In this document: piece by piece, positions 33,622 to 36,722 of the stretch
Position numbering within the stretch: the stretch's first letter is position 1
How the letters are laid out: every line of letters begins with the position of its first letter
DNA from: an uncultured Oscillatoriales cyanobacterium
GTDB taxonomy: Bacteria; Cyanobacteriota; Cyanobacteriia; Cyanobacteriales; Microcoleaceae
Assembly: GCA_903893625.1 (NCBI GenBank)
Contig: CAITND010000148.1
Location: 1 to 36,722, forward strand
Length of the DNA stretch: 36,722 nt
Reading direction: 5' to 3'
Notes under the pieces: generated by a model
What the model was told of the DNA's origin: nothing
Seen by the model: the letters and a program-made list of their open reading frames with translations, nothing else
Database searches by the model: none
Translations under genes and position numbers: made by a program

Positions 33622-36405
33622 TTAAGCCGTCATGGGTTGAGGCTGAAATTGGAACATGGAATAGATGACATTTCGGCGAATATCCGTCATCATATCCAAG
33701 AACAATTCATAGCCCTCGCTCTTGTATTCGATTAAGGGGTCTTTTTGTCCATAACTCCGTAAGCCAACGGACTCGCGTAGAGCATCCATTTGTTGTAAAT
33801 GTTCCCGCCACAGAGTATCAATTTGTTGCAGAATAAAAAAGCGTTCTGCTTCCCGCATTAACCCAGCGCGAATTTGATTGACTTGACTTTCTTTCATATC
33901 ATAAGCATTGCGTAATTGTTCATGGAGAAAGGTTTTAATTTCATCCACTGATAAATCCACAAATTGATCGGAGGTTAAATCGGCTAAAAGATAAACAAAT
34001 TCCTTGGCTTTAGTAACAAGACTTTCTAAATCCCATTCTTCTGAAGGTAAATCAGGATTAATATAGGCTTCTACGATATCATCCATCGTTTGTTCCCCAT
34101 ATTTAATCACTTGTTCTTTCAAATCTTGCCCTTCTAAAACCCGACGACGTTCGGCATAAATTGCCCGACGTTGGTTGTTCATTACCTCGTCATATTCAAA
34201 CACTTGTTTACGGATATCGTAATAGTAAGTTTCGACTTTCCGTTGGGCATTTTCGAGCGATCGCGTTAATAATCGAGACTCAATCGGCATATCTTCATCA
34301 ACATTAAAGGCATCCATTAATCCTGCTACGCGATCGCCTCCAAAAATTCGTAATAAATTATCCTGTAAACTCAGGAAAAATCGCGTTGAACCGGGGTCGC
34401 CCTGTCGTCCAGCCCGTCCTCGCAGTTGGTTATCAATGCGTCGAGACTCATGGCGTTCTGTTCCAATAACATGAAGTCCACCTAATTCTACGACTTCATT
34501 ATGTTCCCGTTTACTGAAGTTTTCGTACTCTTTAACAATCAGGTTATAGACTTCGCGTAATTTCTGAATTACCGGATCAGACGTGGGTGCTTTTTCCGAC
34601 GCAACGGCTAATAAATCCTCTGCTTGTAATTCCGGTAAGCTGCGTTCTCCATGCACCACAACGGCAAAATCAACCGCTTCTTTGAGTTTTTGTTCGGTTG
34701 ATTTCGATAATTCTGTGGGGAATAATTGGGTTGCTATTTTCCAAGTTTTGGGTCTTTTATTCATATCAAACCCTTGGGCGGCAGGGCGACGACTACCGGG
34801 TACCGATGCGATCGCTAATTCTCGTTCATCATCAGGTTTAACAATTTTTGGCATCAAATACTCGCGCATTTTTAGCCGTCCCATAAATTCCGCATTCCCA
34901 CCTAAAATAATATCTGTTCCCCGTCCGGCCATATTAGTAGAAATTGTTACCGCCCCTTTCCGTCCGGCTTGGGCAATAATTTCCGATTCCCGTTCTACGT
35001 TTTCCGGTTTAGCGTTTAATAAATTATGGGGAATTTTGCGTTGTTGTAATAAATTAGAGAGAATTTCTGACTTTTCAACGCTGGTGGTTCCCACTAATAC
35101 CGGACGACCTTCTTTATGTAAATCCGCACATTCTTCAGCAATCGAAATCCATTTTCCTTCTTCGGTTTTATAGACGACATCGGATAAATCTTCACGTCCG
35201 GTGATCCGGTTTGTCGGAATAATCGTAACTTGCAGATTATAGATGCGTTCAAATTCGGCTTCTTCGGTTTTTGCCGTTCCCGTCATCCCCGATAATTTGG
35301 GATATAACAGGAAGAAATTCTGATAAGTAATAGTCGCTAAAGTTTGGGTTTCCGGTTGAATCTCGACCCGTTCTTTTGCTTCTATAGCTTGGTGTAACCC
35401 ATCACTCCAACGACGACCGGGCATCACCCGTCCGGTAAATTCATCAACGATGATCACTTCCTCATTACCAATAATATAGTTGACGTCTTTAATAAATAAT
35501 TCTTTGGCTTTTAAAGCATTAAAAACAAAGTGTGCCCAAGGATCATTAGGATCATATAAATCTTGAACGCCAAATAGTTCTTCTGCTCTGGCAAAACCTT
35601 CATCGGTCATCAGAACATTACGGCCTTTTTCATCCACTTCATAATGTTCTTCTTTTTCCATCATTTCAGCAACTTCCGCCGCCCGCATATATTTTTGACT
35701 GGGACGTTCTACTTGACCAGAAATAATTAAAGGTGTCCGAGCTTCATCCACTAAAACTGAGTCTACTTCGTCAATAATGCAATAGTTAAACACCCTCTGC
35801 ACGACTTCATCCATTGAGGTCGCCATGTTGTCGCGTAGGTAGTCAAACCCCATTTCACTGTTTGTCCCGTAGGTAACATCACAGTTGTAGTTTTTCTTCC
35901 GTTGGTCAGGACTCATATCTTGCTGAATCAGTCCCACACTCAACCCCAGGAAACGATGGATTTGTCCCATCCATTCCGCGTCCCGTCGGGCGAGATAATC
36001 GTTAACGGTAATAACGTGAACCCCTCTTCCAGCCAAGGCGTTGAGATAAGCGGGAAGGGTGGAAACCAGGGTTTTTCCTTCCCCCGTTTTCATCTCGGCA
36101 ATTTGCCCCGTGTGTAGAATTATACCGCCGAGGAGTTGGACATCAAAGTGTCGCATCCCCAGGACTCGCTTTCCGGCTTCCCGGACAACTGCAAAGGCTT
36201 CGGGGAGAATTTCATCGAGGATTTGGTTTTCGTCGTCTCGATTTCTAGCTTTAGCCAGTTTTTCCTTAAATTCTCCTGTCTTCGCCCGCAACTGATCATC
36301 CGAGAGGCTTTGAATTTCTTCCTCTAAAATGCTGATATCCGTGACAAGAGGCTGATATTTTTTAAGTTTACGCGCATTCGGATCACCTAACAGAGCTTTT
36401 AACAT
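33622..36405 (-). CDS. secA: Preprotein translocase ATPase SecA
   Basis: 927 residues, full length for a cyanobacterial SecA. NBD1 has Walker [13 protein letters not shown] (about 102-113) and Walker [20 protein letters not shown] (about 204-222). The peptide-crosslinking domain lies in between, and NBD2 has [15 protein letters not shown] and the finger [20 protein letters not shown]...[12 protein letters not shown] roughly 100-residue insert between ILGGNAEFM and GLHVIGTE ([15 protein letters not shown]...) is, as I recall, typical of cyanobacterial and plastid SecA. The helical scaffold and wing domains follow, and the C-terminus ends [10 protein letters not shown] without the zinc-binding CxC tail of E. 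coli SecA, as in other cyanobacteria. It drives protein export through SecYEG at the inner and probably thylakoid membranes. It is a single gene with its own candidate promoter and a strong terminator. Confidence 0.98.
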   Translation of the reverse strand: MLKALLGDPNARKLKKYQPLVTDISILEEEIQSLSDDQLRAKTGEFKEKLAKARNRDDENQILDEILPEAFAVVREAGKRVLGMRHFDVQLLGGIILHTGQIAEMKTGEGKTLVSTLPAYLNALAGRGVHVITVNDYLARRDAEWMGQIHRFLGLSVGLIQQDMSPDQRKKNYNCDVTYGTNSEMGFDYLRDNMATSMDEVVQRVFNYCIIDEVDSVLVDEARTPLIISGQVERPSQKYMRAAEVAEMMEKEEHYEVDEKGRNVLMTDEGFARAEELFGVQDLYDPNDPWAHFVFNALKAKELFIKDVNYIIGNEEVIIVDEFTGRVMPGRRWSDGLHQAIEAKERVEIQPETQTLATITYQNFFLLYPKLSGMTGTAKTEEAEFERIYNLQVTIIPTNRITGREDLSDVVYKTEEGKWISIAEECADLHKEGRPVLVGTTSVEKSEILSNLLQQRKIPHNLLNAKPENVERESEIIAQAGRKGAVTISTNMAGRGTDIILGGNAEFMGRLKMREYLMPKIVKPDDERELAIASVPGSRRPAAQGFDMNKRPKTWKIATQLFPTELSKSTEQKLKEAVDFAVVVHGERSLPELQAEDLLAVASEKAPTSDPVIQKLREVYNLIVKEYENFSKREHNEVVELGGLHVIGTERHESRRIDNQLRGRAGRQGDPGSTRFFLSLQDNLLRIFGGDRVAGLMDAFNVDEDMPIESRLLTRSLENAQRKVETYYYDIRKQVFEYDEVMNNQRRAIYAERRRVLEGQDLKEQVIKYGEQTMDDIVEAYINPDLPSEEWDLESLVTKAKEFVYLLADLTSDQFVDLSVDEIKTFLHEQLRNAYDMKESQVNQIRAGLMREAERFFILQQIDTLWREHLQQMDALRESVGLRSYGQKDPLIEYKSEGYELFLDMMTDIRRNVIYSMFQFQPQPMTA

Positions 36406-36432
36406 GGCAAGAACAGGATATGGTTACGAAAA

Positions 36433-36461
36433 TTTATAGAGTTTGAATAAATCATTGTTGA
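36433..36461 (-). promoter_or_regulatory. secA: Candidate secA promoter
   Basis: On the minus strand TCAACA (36456-36461), 17-base spacer, TATAAA (36433-36438), about 28 bases before the secA ATG. The -35 matches four of six consensus positions. Confidence 0.4.
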
Positions 36462-36507
36462 TTCTAGCATTTCCTGACTGCATCTGGTTCACCCGACACC
36501 TGATGCT

Positions 36508-36585
36508 CTAATTTAAGCCCGACTGCACCCGCCATAAACCCGCATAAATACCGGGTGCTTCTAATAGGTTTTCGTGGGTTCCCCA
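36508..36585 (-). pseudogene. 3' stump of an ABC exporter gene
   Basis: The minus strand reads WGTHENLLEAPGIYAGLWRV, then QSGLN and a TAG at 36508. This is the characteristic end of ATP-binding/permease exporters (G-T-H-x-x-L-L ... G-x-Y-x-x-L-W-x-x-Q). The reading frame loses similarity upstream of GTHENLL at about 36582, exactly where IS-like sequence begins. The gene was presumably cut there by an insertion; the rest is not in the window. Confidence 0.7.
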
Positions 36586-36722
36586 GCAGTGGGTAAAAGA
36601 TTTGTGGGAACTAGACGAACAGTTTTTGAAACGATTAGTTTCAAGCCAAAAAAATAACTCGCAGTCATGCGAATAGGGTAGGGCATACCCGCTCTTTAGC
36701 TTGGGGAGAATCCCACCTCTGG
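36585..36722 (+). mobile_element. IS fragment with tnpB 3' remnant at the right window edge
   Basis: One frame (36590-36676) reads WVKDLWELDEQFLKRLVSSQ ... SCE and stop, similar in bases and residues to the tnpB 3' remnant at 24917-25150 (VKSLQELDKAVFEV...). Near the edge, CTTGGGGAGAATCCCACCTC resembles CTTGGGGAGAGAACCACCTC of that relic. The element continues beyond the window. Confidence 0.55.

Noticed and set aside
1-36722. CRISPR arrays and tRNA or rRNA genes
   Set aside because: No regularly spaced 25-40 base repeats with unique spacers and no rRNA or complete tRNA signatures were seen on reading both strands.

Overview
The window reads as chromosomal DNA from a gas-vacuolate, probably filamentous cyanobacterium. 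Support comes from a complete-looking gvpA-C-N-J-K-F cluster, several GCGATCGC (HIP1) octamers (for example near 3508, 8903, 15133, 18222, 18823, 34330), heptanucleotide tandem repeats, a GAF-GAF-PAS adenylate cyclase, a cyanobacterial-type SecA and many IS200/IS605-type relics. The short GvpC and its 33-residue repeats recall Planktothrix, but the genus is my inference.

Layout. 1-909: broken tnpB running off the left edge. 1015-3579 (+): adenylate cyclase. 3697-12966: gas-vesicle region, mostly on the minus strand. It is read from a consensus promoter at 13041-13070 through gvpA, gvpC, gvpN, gvpJ, gvpK and gvpF. gvpV then stands alone on the plus strand, followed on the minus strand by a second GvpL/GvpF-family gene, a tandem ArsA/Get3-like ATPase and a double-ring CDC48-like AAA+ ATPase. 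A structured plus-strand RNA unit with its own promoter and terminator sits between gvpC and gvpN (about 11814-12119). No gvpG was found in the window.

12967-13611 is a long leader region with inverted repeats. 13612-24388 holds housekeeping and accessory genes: a membrane coiled-coil protein, an HD phosphohydrolase, an SbcD-like nuclease, a CBS/coiled-coil protein, nanE preceded by a response-regulator fossil, a YbhN-type membrane protein, an NlpC/P60 hydrolase divergent from a class-A beta-lactamase-like protein, an ammonium transporter and a PRC-barrel protein. Heptamer repeats lie between several of these. 24389-26130 is an insertion-sequence graveyard. 26131-31521 is one giant hybrid kinase gene (Ser/Thr kinase, AAA ATPase, repeat region, GAF, histidine kinase) bracketed by inverted copies of one IS end. 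31600-33037 is the intact tnpB-bearing IS. 33622-36405 is secA. The right edge has the 3' stump of an ABC exporter gene cut by another IS fragment.

How the parts fit: the gas-vesicle structural genes (GvpA shell, GvpC outer strengthener) lead the operon, the assembly proteins (GvpN AAA+, J, K, F/L, V) follow, and two ATPases with chaperone-type folds lie next in the same direction. I regard these two ATPases and the gvpC-gvpN RNA as the best candidates for undescribed biology. All functional links between them are inferred from gene order and motifs.
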